DNA of 64,000 nt from Dendrobium chrysotoxum (Eukaryota > Streptophyta > Magnoliopsida > Asparagales > Orchidaceae), in assembly GCA_019925795.1 (NCBI GenBank), contig CM034313.1, positions 25,656,932 to 25,720,931 on the forward strand. The letters are read 5' to 3'. The notes under the pieces were generated by a model. The model was not told where the DNA came from, made no database searches, and was given only the letters and a program-made list of their open reading frames with translations. This document shows, one piece after another, positions 29,101 to 43,100 of the stretch (the stretch's first letter is position 1; each line of letters opens with the position of its first letter). The translations under genes were made by a program, and so were the position numbers.

Positions 29101-31143
29101 CATAGTGAATTTTTAAAGCGAAAGAACGCAACGTCATGCAAAACTCACTCGACGCGTGTCGACCAAAAATCCAAACCGTTAAAATGGCCTTTGTTCGCAA
29201 AACGAGCAGCACCAACTCATTTGGATCAACAGAAATATCTAAGATTGACACCCATATTGATTCGGGTCATCGATTGCAAAAAATTAAATTTTGCACGGGC
29301 AAACCAAGGCGATATTGACGTGCGCGAATGATGACTACGTGATGACTAAGTCAAACCACAATTTACTAAAAAAATTGATTTCATATGATTATAAATAAAA
29401 ATTTAAAGAGAGAGAGAAAGAGATTAAAAAAAGAAAAATTTCTCAAAATACCCTCACTTAAACCCCTCGTTACCGTCACATAACACTAAATCCCTCATAA
29501 CACTCTCCTTAACCGGCACTCCTTACGATTCTCATGCACGAAGCTCCTATAATTATTCTATCTCCATAAGCTCTAAAATACTAAACATTCTATGTCTAGG
29601 CATGCAAGCATTTTATTTCAATTTTCCTATTTGTTTCAACATTCCTCCGTTGAGGCAATACATCACACTAGATGTTAAATTTTATACATGGCCATTGCAT
29701 AAATAAATGAATAGCGGGATATATTAAAAACAATCATTCATACTTTTAAATATAAGAGTCTACATTAGGAATTACAAAGATTTTCATATCATCAGTCCAA
29801 AACTATGAGTTTAGTCGGCCACGGAATTAAAATTAAACAACACAAATTTTATTACCTACTCAAGAAAGAAAGTACAAGTAGAGAAGATGAAAGAAATATC
29901 ACCCAGAATGAAGAATCTCAAACAGATCATGTAGATATATGCTACCCAAAGTGGATTTTTCCTTACAACTTCACTCTCCACACTCATTTCCTCTCAAATT
30001 GATTGTTTGCTCACTACAATATTGACCTTCCACTCTAAATGATGCATGCTACTATTCCTTAGTCTCTCTTAGACTTTTCTTAACAAGCCCTAAATAACCC
30101 CCTTTCACAAAAAGATAGAAAACTATTTATACTTAATACATAAACATACTCAAGCACTATGATGCTTGAAAAGGTGACGCCGCAATGTTACAATATGAAC
30201 TAGCACCTCGGTGCTGCTAAATGTTCTCCGCTGCAGCACCGGGCTGACCCGATGCAGCTGTTTGCTGATCCGGCACGAGGCTTGATTGATCTGGCGTGAC
30301 ACTTCTTTTCCTTAATTACTTCGCCATGACACTACAAAAGTTGGGCGCTGCGGCGTTGAATTAATTGCATTTTTTTTCCTAAGACTCCGACGCCGCAATG
30401 TTCACTCTTGACGTTGCGGCATTGGCCTTTAATTCACTATGGCGCTGAATTGAATGAGCTTTTCTTGAGGCTCTAGCGCTGTAATGTCCTGATTCGACGC
30501 TAATGCATTGAAGATGCTGTGGCGATGATAGTTTCAGCGCTGGTTCTAAATTTTGCAATTTTATTTCTTTTCCTGAGACATTTATGCACAACATGAACTA
30601 AAGCACAAATCGTTATTAAAATTAATAGAATAAAAATACTACATAATTTTCACTTAATGTTATGTCCTCATCAGATGGCGAGTAGGTTGTGGTATTGACT
30701 TCAGCGATTCGTGGCATTTTTTGGCTGCGTAGGGACATCTCTTTGTTCACCCCCTGTGATTGCAGGTACCCCCCCCCCCCCCACCCCACATGCGGATTGG
30801 TCAAGGCGATCGGGGCTCGTTGGTTTTTCTAATTGGAGCCTTTCCTGGTTGTTGATCTTCATCCACGATGACGAATTCCTTGAGTTTGTCTATTCTGATT
30901 AGTTCTTCGACGAGATTATAGAGATGGCAGCACTCTTCAGTGTCATGCCCGCGATCCTTGTTAATGTTCTCTAGGTTACCTGACCGTCTAGTAGATGGTG
31001 CTCTTCTTGCCCTCGAATTTGATCCACGCTCACCGCGCATGATTGAATGTTGGATCCCATTTTGTATAGTGGATGATGCCTTGCATTACTAGGCACCACG
31101 AGCAGACTAGGGGTATGAGAGCTGAATGCGGCGAAGTACTGAA

Positions 31144-31195
<52 letters not shown>

Positions 31196-34100
31196 TGTGT
31201 GAATGTTGAAGAAATCTTTATTATTCGGGATAGAGGTACAAGCTTGTAGAATGCTTAGAGCTTTTGGTTACAAAGAAAGAGGTAACATCTCCTCGGAGGC
31301 TTCTCTTGAATGGAGTTGAATAAAATCACTCCCCTCTTCTCTTCTTCCTTCTCCGATGATGATGATGCTTCTTCTTTCTATCGTCCATCCTCCTCCTTTT
31401 ATAGAGTCTGTAACGACTGAGTAAGGTAAGCCTTTGATATGATGGTTGCCTTGTCAGTCAGCCGTCGATGCCAAGTGGAATGCTGACTGAAAGGGTTAGT
31501 TGGATGGGCCCTTGGAAGCTTATCATCATTGGCTGCGAGCGATCCACGACTTCTTATTGAGATGCCGGGTGATCGAATGTCTTCAGAGTGTAGTCAGAGG
31601 GATGGACTGATGTAATGTGTAAGGCCATTCTGCAGTCACCCTGTTTGAGGTAAGGGAGAGTGATGTCCTGACGAGACCTTTAGATTGATCTGGTTGCAAG
31701 AGATGTCTTGTTAGAGCAGTGTGTATTGCCCACTGTTTGATGTAACCTTCTATGGGAAGCTTTGTTTTGACTCAGATGAATAAGGATTGTTTGTTTGAGA
31801 AAGGAACGTCTGAGATCACCATCACCTAGGGGTGACTATTTGGAAGAAGCTGCCGAAGCTGGTTTGATGTGCTCTTGTGTTAAGCTTCTTTCCAGCTCTT
31901 GAGCGAGTCTCTCAAATGAGCAATTCTGAGGGAGGAGGGGGGGTCCTCCTTGTGTTCGACCCGAACGTAACCTATAAGATACTTGCAAACAGGTACCTGC
32001 ACAAGTATATATGGGTGTACCATAATCTTTTTTGAAATATGCTTTTATTTATTTTGTTGACTTTTTTTCTTATTAATCTTTGAAAAAAGCAGCAACAACA
32101 ATAACAACATCATGCTTTTGTCCCACTATGAAATCTTTGAAAAAAGCAAATAATGATAAATTATGAAGGACTGATTTGAAAGGCTTTTTCATTGCTCTTC
32201 GAAAAAAGAATATAGAATCTAGCCCCCCACCCCCGCTTTCTCAAACAATCTCTTAATTTTTTACATCCTCAGTTAAGTTTGCTATCTTACACATTAGTAC
32301 TTAATGACTTTAGTTATTCATGTCATGTCTTTATTTGTATTGCTGCTCTGTAATCAAGTTATATTCAGAGCTGGCGCTGGTGCTTATTTTGCTAAATCCT
32401 TCTGAACAAAGATTATTTCCAGCTCTGGCCTGCTTATTTCCCTTTCTAGCTTTTTCATACTGTATTTGTTTCGTTTCGTTAATGTTGGTTCTGCTGTTTA
32501 TGATTTCAATTTCTGTTGTTGATTACTTGGTGGATGCTAATGTTTGATATATTTATTTTTCACCTAATTTTTCTTTGCAATGAAAATATTTCCGTTAAAA
32601 ATATCATTTTGAAATTATTTGTTGCAAGAGTTGTTACAGCTTTTGTTCTTCAATTTTTTTCCCAGGTGGTTCAGAAACTGAACTCAAAGAAAAAACTATT
32701 TACAAATGCTTTTGTCATCAGGGTAAGTTTACACATGTTACGGCAAAAATCATATTTTATTCTTATTATCTGATTAATCAACGCCTGAGGTGCATTTCTA
32801 ACAATTTTTACGAAGGAGAGATGATGTATTGATGAGCTTTGCTTCTTCCCATTTAAAATAATAATGTACTCTTACAGGCTATTATTTTGTCCAAGTTACT
32901 GCATTCTACTCACTCGTATCTCGTAATATTCAGCTTGTTTCTTCATCAATTACTGGAATGCCCCTGCGAACCCAGTACGTTCAATGTGAACCTAATTCTG
33001 TCTTTAGCTGGCTGGAGCGGTGGACAGCCTCGCTGTTCTGGAAACAAACACTGCAGGTTAGGAAGATTACTGGATCTAAACCGCAGGCAAAGAAGAACAA
33101 TTATGCAATGGAAACTGAGTCAGGCAGATCAAAACGTGGTGTTCGACGGAATACTACATCAAGTATTGACTCTGGCACCAGTGTCATTGTGGATCATGAG
33201 AAGCCGAAGCGTACTTTGAGAAAAATTTCTAGCTCTACTGTTGATTCAATTACAGAAAATCCACAAAGTGAGCTTGAAAAGGTTAAACGTAATCTAAGAA
33301 AGGTTTCTAATTCCATGGCAGAGACATTAGGTCATGTTGAAGTTGAAAGTGATAAGTTGTCCCCTAATCTGAAAAATGTTTCAAATACTCCATCTTTTGT
33401 TCCATATCAGAGTATTGAGGGATCTGTGGAAGAGATAAAAAATGATTTGATTTTGACCTCTGAGACCCAGCTGGACCCGGAAACTGAGTCAAACTCCATA
33501 CCAGTTGGTGTAATTGTTGTGCCATGTGATGATCCTTGTATTAATAAACTGCATCCATTACAGAGCATTAACGGGGATGATAATATTCCTATTTTGATGA
33601 ATGGAGGTTTAGCCTGTAAGGAAGAGCAAACTTACAATGAAAACCAGAAGAGCGGTAAAAGAAGGGCATCTTTTGCTACAAAATCAGAATATGAAGAAAA
33701 TGGTATTCAAGCCACTCCTACCCTTCCAAGCTACATGGCAGCAACTGAATCTGCAAAGGCAAAGCTTCGCGCACAGAATTGTCTGAGAGTTGGTTCTGAT
33801 TCAGTTGAGAAAAATGGCATGACCCGCCGGCATTCTTTACCATCTTCTAACAATAGCAAGCTGAGTTCGCAATCACCTCGCACACAAAGATTTGCGCATG
33901 CTAATGGAAAATGTGTTGCTAAAAATGATAGGACACTTTTGTCATCTAGAGATGGACATGGTATGTAATTCCTTTGTGTCTCTGCTTATTTTATATATAT
34001 ATATATAATTTCATTTATGCATGCCTCTTTCATGATTTATTGAATGATTAAATCTTTGTTTTTAATACTTCGATTGCATATGGTAATATTTCTTGATTTT

Positions 34101-37100
34101 TTTTGTTACATGAGAAAATTATAATCTTAAAAGTAAATTTATATTATTCCAGGATTATGTCAGATCCTTCAAGGTTTAAACCAATGATGAGACCTTCTGG
34201 GAGAATTCTAAACTCTTATTAAATCCCATGCATTTGGGTAGAATGGAAAAACAGCCGGTTAACTTCTCTTTCATCATGATAGGTTCTACAAGACTTATAT
34301 TTTCATCTCGACATGAAATTTTTTATTAAATAAAAAATTAATCACATTCTAATCATACATCCATATTCTTCCTTATTGGCCATGGCTACTCATGGGTTTC
34401 CTTGTTGTTTTGCACTAGGGTTGGCCCTTTGCAATTTCAACATGCGTCTTACTTGGCTCAACTCGTCGTGCGTCTTCTTGTGTTCTTCACGTTCATGTTG
34501 TTGGGCTTCCTGCTCATGCACACTCATCGCTTTCATTGTAGCTGTAGTATAGCTTGCTTAGGCTTCAACTCTCCCTTCTACATGTGCTTCCTGTAGCCAT
34601 TCTTGTGTCGAGATGACTCATCTCAATAAAAATTCACCTGAAGATGCGCTAGCATTGGGAGGGCTTGACTTTCTTAGTGGTACTTCTCAGCTGAAGCCAT
34701 TCTCCTTTCGTTGATATCCCAATCCTAGTTACAAGAGGCAGGCGCCAATAAGCACATAGTTATGGTTTCTCGAATCATGATTTGTCCAATACATGTCTAG
34801 GAGACATTTCAATTGTATTAATGGATCTAGGAGACTTGACTACATAGACTTGCTCAAAGTGCTCATTCACGATGAGTCCCTCAAAGCACTCAGTCATGAC
34901 GGCTCGCCCAAAGAACTTGTAATGGATTGTCCCAAGCCACATCAGAGATAGAGGGCCATGTGTATATCTTTCAACCTAGTCCATATATTTGTGTCAATAT
35001 GTACTTGTTATATCATATATTATATTTCTATTTCTTCTAGATGTTGCCTTTCTTGTAGTCGTTTTAATCCCATGAATAAGAGTTTAAGAGGTATATTTGG
35101 GACTTTATGCCATTTTTTGTTCTTTATAAAGATCATTTACATCTCATCTCTTCTCCATACTCACTGATTCCCTCATCTTGTTCCATTACTCTAGCTAGCT
35201 AAACTTATTAGTAAATGTATGTGTCACACACGAATAAATTTGATCCAATAGCTTCTAAAATGCGGTGAGCACGGTTGATGCTAGTGAGCATAAGTGAAGC
35301 ATTATTTGAAGAGTAACAAAATCAAGAGTTGTTAATGAATATGATGAACCAAAACTTCATAACTCACTACGATCTGGAGGAGATGAAAGAGAGAATTACC
35401 AAGATGATTTAAGAGGCATTGAGACGAGTTGAGAGGGATGCCCTAGAGAGATTACCCATAAAGCATCCTGTGACTCGGCAGCCCACTTAGGTGGCACGAC
35501 ACTAGGAACCTTCAATGCCTATTTTTGATTGTGTCCATAGTCACATCGGTGATGAAGAATATGCTCCTACAACCAAGCATGGAAGAGGGAGACAGAGTTG
35601 ATTAACACATTCCTTATGGAGATTGTATAGGTAAAGCCACCCGCCAGATTCAAAATGCCCCTACTTGGATTCATGCCGAGGAAGGTCCGATGTTGCTGGC
35701 CATATTGCGTACTTCAAGTTGGTAGCATCATTGATGGACGTCCATGATGTGTTGAAGTGCCCACCGTTCTTTACCACTTTCAAGGAATCTGCCCTTCGGC
35801 AATTTTCTTGCTTACTCTTAGGCCTTAGCACATCCTTCTTTAAGTTCAAGAGGATGTTTGTAACACAATTGGCCACCACCGAACGATACCTCAGTAGCTC
35901 GCAAGCCTTTTTAAAGATGAGTTAGGAACCCAATGAGTCGTGAAGAAGCTTTGTTATCAGATTCAAAAGAGAAATGCTGAAAGTTAAAGACCTAAAGTTG
36001 GTGATCTCCATGCAATGTTAGGGATTTCAATGCACAAACTTTAGATTATAAATTCTGTTCTTGTATCTAAAACATCGATTTAGATTTTAGATTTTGAATT
36101 TTAAATGAGTAACATAGGAAATGAATGTGCAGAGATTGAGGGGTGTATACAATCTAGGCTTATACTTGCCTAGAGTAAGCCTAGAGTGAGCTGCCAGCTA
36201 ACAATCCTAAGCATAATCAATTGTCACATGAATGTAAGATTATATAAGCTCTATCCTAGGAATAAAAAATTTATAGTTTAAAAGAATTTATAATTAAGAC
36301 TTTATAATATGTATATAATTTTATAATGAAATGATACATGAATCACAATGTAAAAAAAGAACTTTTATTTATTACAATTTCATAGTACAATCTAGGGTCC
36401 GCTGTAAAGAAAAGGTGGTCAAGTTCCACCAGCAACAAGCTTAGATTTTTACTCTTATACAATTATGGATTTGAATATGATTTTTTATTATAGTCTTCAA
36501 TCTTCTGGATGCTGGATCTTCTATTTCAAAAGACAATGATCTTCAAAAGAAGAAGAATCATTTTCTTTTTTGAACTTATATATGTATATAAATATATTTT
36601 TTAATCTTTTACAACTCTTAACATTGTACAACTCAATCTAGTTATACAAAGATCTAAAATATTTACATCACATATAAAATGGTGATGTGTGAGCAGTTAT
36701 TTATACATAAATTTAAATTGAAATAAAATTGTATGGCTCTAAATTTCACTCCGATCTCTTATGCACCAATAGAAAATAAATATGACATTCAGAGACAGAA
36801 AGTAAACAAACAAACATGAGTACCCTCTAGGCAAGGCACTCCAAGCAAACCAAAGCAAATCACCGGCCTAAAGTTAGAGTTGGTTGTCCTGATAAATCAT
36901 CCAAGTGTATGTAAAAAGGCTGTGTGCTTGGATAGGTCATAGGTTTCATTAGCTTAAAATTATCTATAATTGATTTAGTTTGTTTAAGGTCTTTAAGGGA
37001 TGGTATAAATTTAAGTATTTAATGATATAGATATTTTAAATTTTATTTTTAAAGAGGATTTTTAATTGTTGTAATTGTTAATTTTAAATTTTATAGAACA

Positions 37101-40100
37101 TAGCACTCAATAACTTCTAAGTAATAAAAGAGGTTCTTAAAGAGTGGAGATTACAATTCAAGGGTATTATTTTGGAAGGAGATAATGCTAATGTGATAAA
37201 AAGTTTGTAACAAGGATACAAAAGGACGGACAACATGGGTTCTGGAGCTGAGCTTGCTTTCCAGTCATTCATTAAAGATTTTGATTTTGTTATTTTTAAT
37301 TGGGTGCATAGGGATTGTAATAAGTTAGCAGACTTATGTGCTAACTATGCTTTTAAGGGGAATTTTTGGTGGGATGACTTTAGTTTGAATAATATTCCTC
37401 CTTTTTTTCAATTGTTAAAGGAGGAATGTGATGCTATTAGATTGTAACTTCTTTAGCTCTTTTTAATGCAATTGCTTCATGCATTTTTCAAAAAAAAAAA
37501 AAAAAATTCTCAGTGCCAGAATTTATTGATCAAGCAAGTCTTAAGCTCATATTTGTAATGTTACCAGTCCTCCAAAATTGGGGTGGACGGATAGCATAGA
37601 GTCCTTTATTTTAATTAAGTATTTTGGTTTTTAAAGCTTCTCAATCCAATATATATTTGTCCTCCTGAAGGTAATCAAGCACAAAGGTATAGAAACGGTA
37701 ATGTATAAATGTTTTATTATTGATTTTTTAAAAATAATTTATTTTGATTGATTGCTGATTTATTAAATTTATAATTTTAATGTTTGCATTCTGTCAAATT
37801 CATTCATGGCATTGTCACAACGGGCAAGAGGACTAAGATCTCCTTAGGACACATAGCTCCGCAGCCCGAGGTAGTACAACCTTAAAAACTTCATTGACAG
37901 AGTGTTGGTTATTTATTTTATTGTTGTTATATGATTTAATTCAGTCGGTTTTTAATTTACTAAAATTTTGATGATTTATTAATTTTTTATATTTTAATCA
38001 ATATTTTAATCTATTTAATGTGGTTTAAACGGGTAAAAGGGCAATTTGATCAACCTAGGTTGACTTGGTCAACTATGGTTGACCAGGGCTTGGGATTTAA
38101 TTCAATGCACTCCAAATCATATTCTGAATATGCTAAAGTAGATTGCATGGCTTGGTTTGATTGGGCCATGTTGAGGTTTAAAAAAATTCAGTTTTACTGG
38201 GTTTAGGATTTAGGATTTTGTGTCAACCCTAGTCAACCAAGGTTCAATGCTGGTTTAATGCATCATGGTATTGATGATGATCATGATCAATGAGTTTGGA
38301 GAGGCCTCCAAGGTCACAAATCACAATATGTCATGTTCAGTGGTATAAGCTATAAATATTTGAATGTTTTACAACCTATAAAAATATTTTGAGTTTTAGG
38401 GGTTAGGGATCTTGAAATAACATCAAACTGATGTGGTTGACCATAGGAACATTCCAAATCAATATGCAAGTGATAGATCATGAATTCAATTAAGGCAATT
38501 AAGGCCATTTGGTCAGGTTTTAGGGCAATGGAAATTTCTCAAAAAAAAAAGGTTATGGACCAAGGGTTTTTGGGTTTGGTTCTAACGCTGGATTTTGAAG
38601 TTTTTAATTGTCCATGAGTTTAGTCACTGGATTTGATTTAGATTTGTTTTAGCAAGGATTTAGGGGATTTTAGGGTTTGAAATGCTCATATCATTGACAA
38701 TTATCGATGAACGTCAGTGATTGAACATTTTATCAGCTAATTATCACTAGAGATTGTCAACTGATGAATTTAATGTTTGATTTAGATTTAGGTTTTGAAT
38801 TGATCAATGGAGGTCACTGATTGAGGGAATTTTAGCTTTGCAATGATCGTATTGACAATCATAAAATGATTGTCAAGTGGTAGATCAGATGACCAAATGA
38901 TTGTTAGAGGTGATTGTCAAGTGATGGTTTTATGTGTCAATGATCAAGGTACTATGTCAATGCATAGTATAGAGTTTGATTTAGTATTTGAAGTATGGTT
39001 CAATGATTGATGTATATAGATTGATGTTTGATATAAAGAATTGATCTCATTCAAAAACAAGGTCAACAATTGGTAGAGCCTATCAGCTAGCCTTTGTCTT
39101 ATGCTTAACAGAGCTTATGGTTTTTTTAAATGCTTTTGTTCACTCACAAATTTGTTATAATTTATCACTTAAAAATTTGTATATGATTTGTTGTTTGCCT
39201 AGAGAAAGTTGTGGGAATAACTACAATAGTGCTTCCTTGCAGGTGATGAAGTGAAGTTGCTAATTCACCATGTTTATGATCATTAGGATAGATGGAGGAC
39301 TCAAAGTGAGCTATATAGTCGGCCTGACCTAAATTGCCCTTGTTGGAATTAAGGGCAAAAATCTTAAACTTAGGATCTGGTACTTTTCCATCAATCCGAT
39401 GAGAAAATATGTTACTTGGTTACTACTTGCTATGCTGATCGGTGATATGTTGTCTCTATGGTACTTTCTCTTGTAGGTATGACTTATTAAACCAATTTGT
39501 CGAGACAATTAAATTGATGCTCAAATAGGAGTTGGAGAGGAAGCTTGTTGGAAGTGGTATACTATGTTTTGAATAAGTTGAGTAGAAGTGATATATTCAT
39601 TATAGCCTTTGCTATAAGGAGTTGGTTCACAATCGTCATCAAAATTGGTAGAGTATACTTGATGGTTCCGATTATGTCTATGCCTGCCACACCCGAAAGG
39701 ATATTGCATCCAAAAATGTTTTTTGAAGTAATCCAAACCCTGATTGAGACTATGAACCAAATTGAGTAATTCAAAAATGAGTTCTCACGATTAAGTTAGT
39801 TTGCATGAGTTGTTTAATCATATTGCTCTTGAGAGACTAACCTAATACTCCTGATGAGATATGATGAGTAGAAATACGTGATGTGGACCATCATACTCTG
39901 CCATTCTTAGTGCAACTTAACCCTGCATTAAGCTTAACCTTCCTTAATATTAGATTCCACTACTTTAGTACTAGCTTTATTCCCAATTCTATTATGTAGT
40001 ATTGTTTTTCCTTTTCTTTGATATGCCAAATACGATAGTAAAGATATTATAAATAGAATGATATGTACCTCAAGAGGGATGATATACAAATATGTTATCA

Positions 40101-43100
40101 CTATTTATGTGTTTATTCACCTAACTTCTTTCCTTAGCTACTGTAGCTCCATCAAGTTGGTATTAGAGCCAGTGATTGGGAGGCAATTGTGCAACTCTTG
40201 GATGCACTGTGGGCTGCGCAAATTAGCACCACTTGGCGACATGATGAATCGATGACGGAGTTTTTTCGCTTCTCCATAGAGATGAGAACAGAGATACAGC
40301 ACCTCATTATGACGACGCATATGGCTACTATGTTTCGAACCCATGTAACAGTGATGGGCGACTATGGTTTGTCTATTTGTTACGCAAGTGTATGTGTCAA
40401 TTAAATAATAAAGTTTAGAGCATAATATTGATCCCACAAGAAAGTTTATATCCTATGAATACCCTTAATATTCTCTACTTCGAATAGGAAAATTTATCCT
40501 GCTGAATTGGGTTGAAAGTGGTTTTCTACAGAACTATTGTATGTACGAAATGAGAACTTAATCAAAGAAAAATATTCTGAACTTATGATGATGAATAATG
40601 CAATGTTTCATTAGTAGACTCTTCTAATATATGTTGTGAATCAGAGCATATGCACCCTTAGCTCTCTATGGAGCTTGTAAGAGTGTAAGTAAAGTTCTCA
40701 CCTTACTACAGTGATTGTATCTCCTTAGACTCCAAAATCCTATTCATCATATATCTAGGTATAAAAGTTTTCCGTTTCAATCCTCCTAATTGTTGCATCA
40801 TTCATCCGTCGAAGCAATAAATCAAGCTAAGTTTTAAATTCAAACATGATCATTGCATGAATTAAATTAAGATCGAAAGTGATTGAAAATAACATTATAT
40901 TATTGCATGTACGAGAGTCTACAAAAAGAAAAAATATATCTGTCATATCATAAGTCCAAAACTAAAGAATTAGCTAGCCATATAAATAATTTCATACAAA
41001 ATAAACTTCAATATATAAAGTACAAGTTGCAAGAAAATTTTTGATGCTCTTAACATCGCTCACCTTTTTTTTAAAGAAATTATTCTCTTACATGGCCTAC
41101 CCTGAAGTCTCACTTCAGATCGCAGCGTTAGATTTAATAGCCATTTTTAGAGAGAGTTGTGGAAGCATTTAAATATTGAAATAAAACTCAGTTTTTTCTA
41201 CCACCCTTAAATCAATGGCTAAACTGAAGTGGCGAACCAGACTCTTGACAACTTAATATGTTGCTTGGTTCAACATAAGCCAAAATAATGGCAAGACTTG
41301 CTCGGTCAAGCGGAATTCGCCTACAACTCCATGCCTAATAGATCTACATGTTAGTGCCCATTTAGCATAGTTTATACTAAAGTGTCGAATCACCTAGTAG
41401 ACGTTACAATACTACCCAAGTGTCGCAACCCTGTAACAGTAAAATAGCCGAGTACACTGAATGCTAAAGGATGTCAAGATGAAATTGACAGTATCCAATA
41501 CAACATACAAGCAAATTGTTGACACTCATCGCCACAGACAATAATGCCACCCCGAAGAACTAGTTGTGTTACGATTATGGAAGGAACATTTTTAGCTAGG
41601 CACTTATTCCAAACTCAGCCCCAAGAAAGTAAGCCCCTTTCCAATTCTCCGTCAAATTAATGACATTGCCTATATTATTGAGCTGCCTTCCAGCAATCCA
41701 ACCTATATACATCTTCTACATTTAATGTCGCCATTACAAATATTATCCACTAGATGAAGCTATAACACCATCCACTCGCAGGATTTGAGTTATTCGGATG
41801 CCAGGGAGAACTGATGTGGACCATCATACTCTGTCACCCCTCACCCTCGGTGCAACTTATCTCTGCATTAAGCTTAGCCTTAATATTATTTTCCATTTCT
41901 TTAATACCAACTTTATTCCCATTTTTTATGTAGAACTATTTTTGCCTTTTTCCATGATACACTAGATACTGTGGTAAGAATATTATAGGGTATTATATGT
42001 ACCTCAAGAGGGATGATATACAAATGTACTATCACCATCTCTGTGTTTCCCTTAGCTACTGCAGCTCTGTCAATACGTCAAGTCATGTTGTAAGTTATGG
42101 AGTAAAAATAATAACAATATTTTGCCATTGGACCTCATTTTTTAATTTGATTCTTGTACTTATCTTGACAATATTATTGGGGGGTAGAATTAAGGATGTT
42201 GTTACAAAATGGGTCACAATACTAGAGCTACCCTCCTCCCCGTCCCACGGCGAATATTTCAAGTGAGTGCTAAGGAAGTGACAACAAGATGGTTGTCGTG
42301 GTTGGGTGTTACTAATCAGACATAAATTATGCAGTTTTTGAATAAGAGTAGTCCAAGACCCATATGATAATTTTGGTGTCTGTCATGTCCAACAACTGTG
42401 TTTTGTAGACTAGATTTTGTGTAAGTGATTTGGTGCTTGGTGGCTATTTAGCAACTTGTAACTTTAACATGAATCAAAATGGCTCAATACTCACCAACTC
42501 ATTAGGCTTGGTTTAGGTCCATATGAGTGACTTGGTTTTGCCTACCCGGGTGGTTGTGAGCGTACAATGTCCTTGTATTCTGTAGGTGATACTTTACCTA
42601 CCTCATAGCATATAGCATTAAGTTTAGTTTTAAAAGTAGGTGCTAGCGATTTGGAAGTTGTTGCTATGGTTTTGGAATTGAATCCTCACCCAAATCAAAT
42701 TTCTTCCTAAGCACTTAACTTTCCTTGAAAAAAAAGAAGATTTACATTTAATTTTAGTTATTTATGTTTGCTCAGTGGAAGATAAGATTAGAGAGAGTCA
42801 CCTTTGATGGTTTGGGCACATAAAATGATGGCCTTCCGATGACCCAGTTAGGAAAATAGATGTATTAGTCTATTAGATTTGACTTATGTTAAGATAGGTA
42901 GAGGTAGACCTAAAAAGACTTGGTTAGAGAATATTAGAAATGTCATTTCTTTATTATATTTAAATGAGAATTTAACTCTTAATATGACACAATGGAGAAA
43001 AAGAATTCATGAAGCTGACCCATGTAGTAGGATAAAGGCTTGATGTTGTTATTGTTGTATTTATATTCGCTCACCCTTCACATTATTTTTTTCCTATCAA

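Larger units (their letters stand above)
26770..31321. repeat. 4.55-kb segment, copy 2, starting exactly at the N gap
   Basis: Its first base after the gap matches position 21712 and its last matching base (31321) corresponds to 26269, the last base before the gap. It repeats the PMD pseudogene, PPT, R2, R1, gag remnant and GA tract in the same order. Confidence 0.95.

Noticed and set aside
15660..31990. A single LTR retrotransposon bounded by LTRs at 15660-17005 and 31050-31990
   Set aside because: The two ends share layout but little alignable sequence, and no matching TG/CA ends or TSD were found.
32320..32773. Two hydrophobic plus-strand frames before exon 4
   Set aside because: T-rich intron sequence read as Leu/Phe; the second overlaps exon 4 in another frame.
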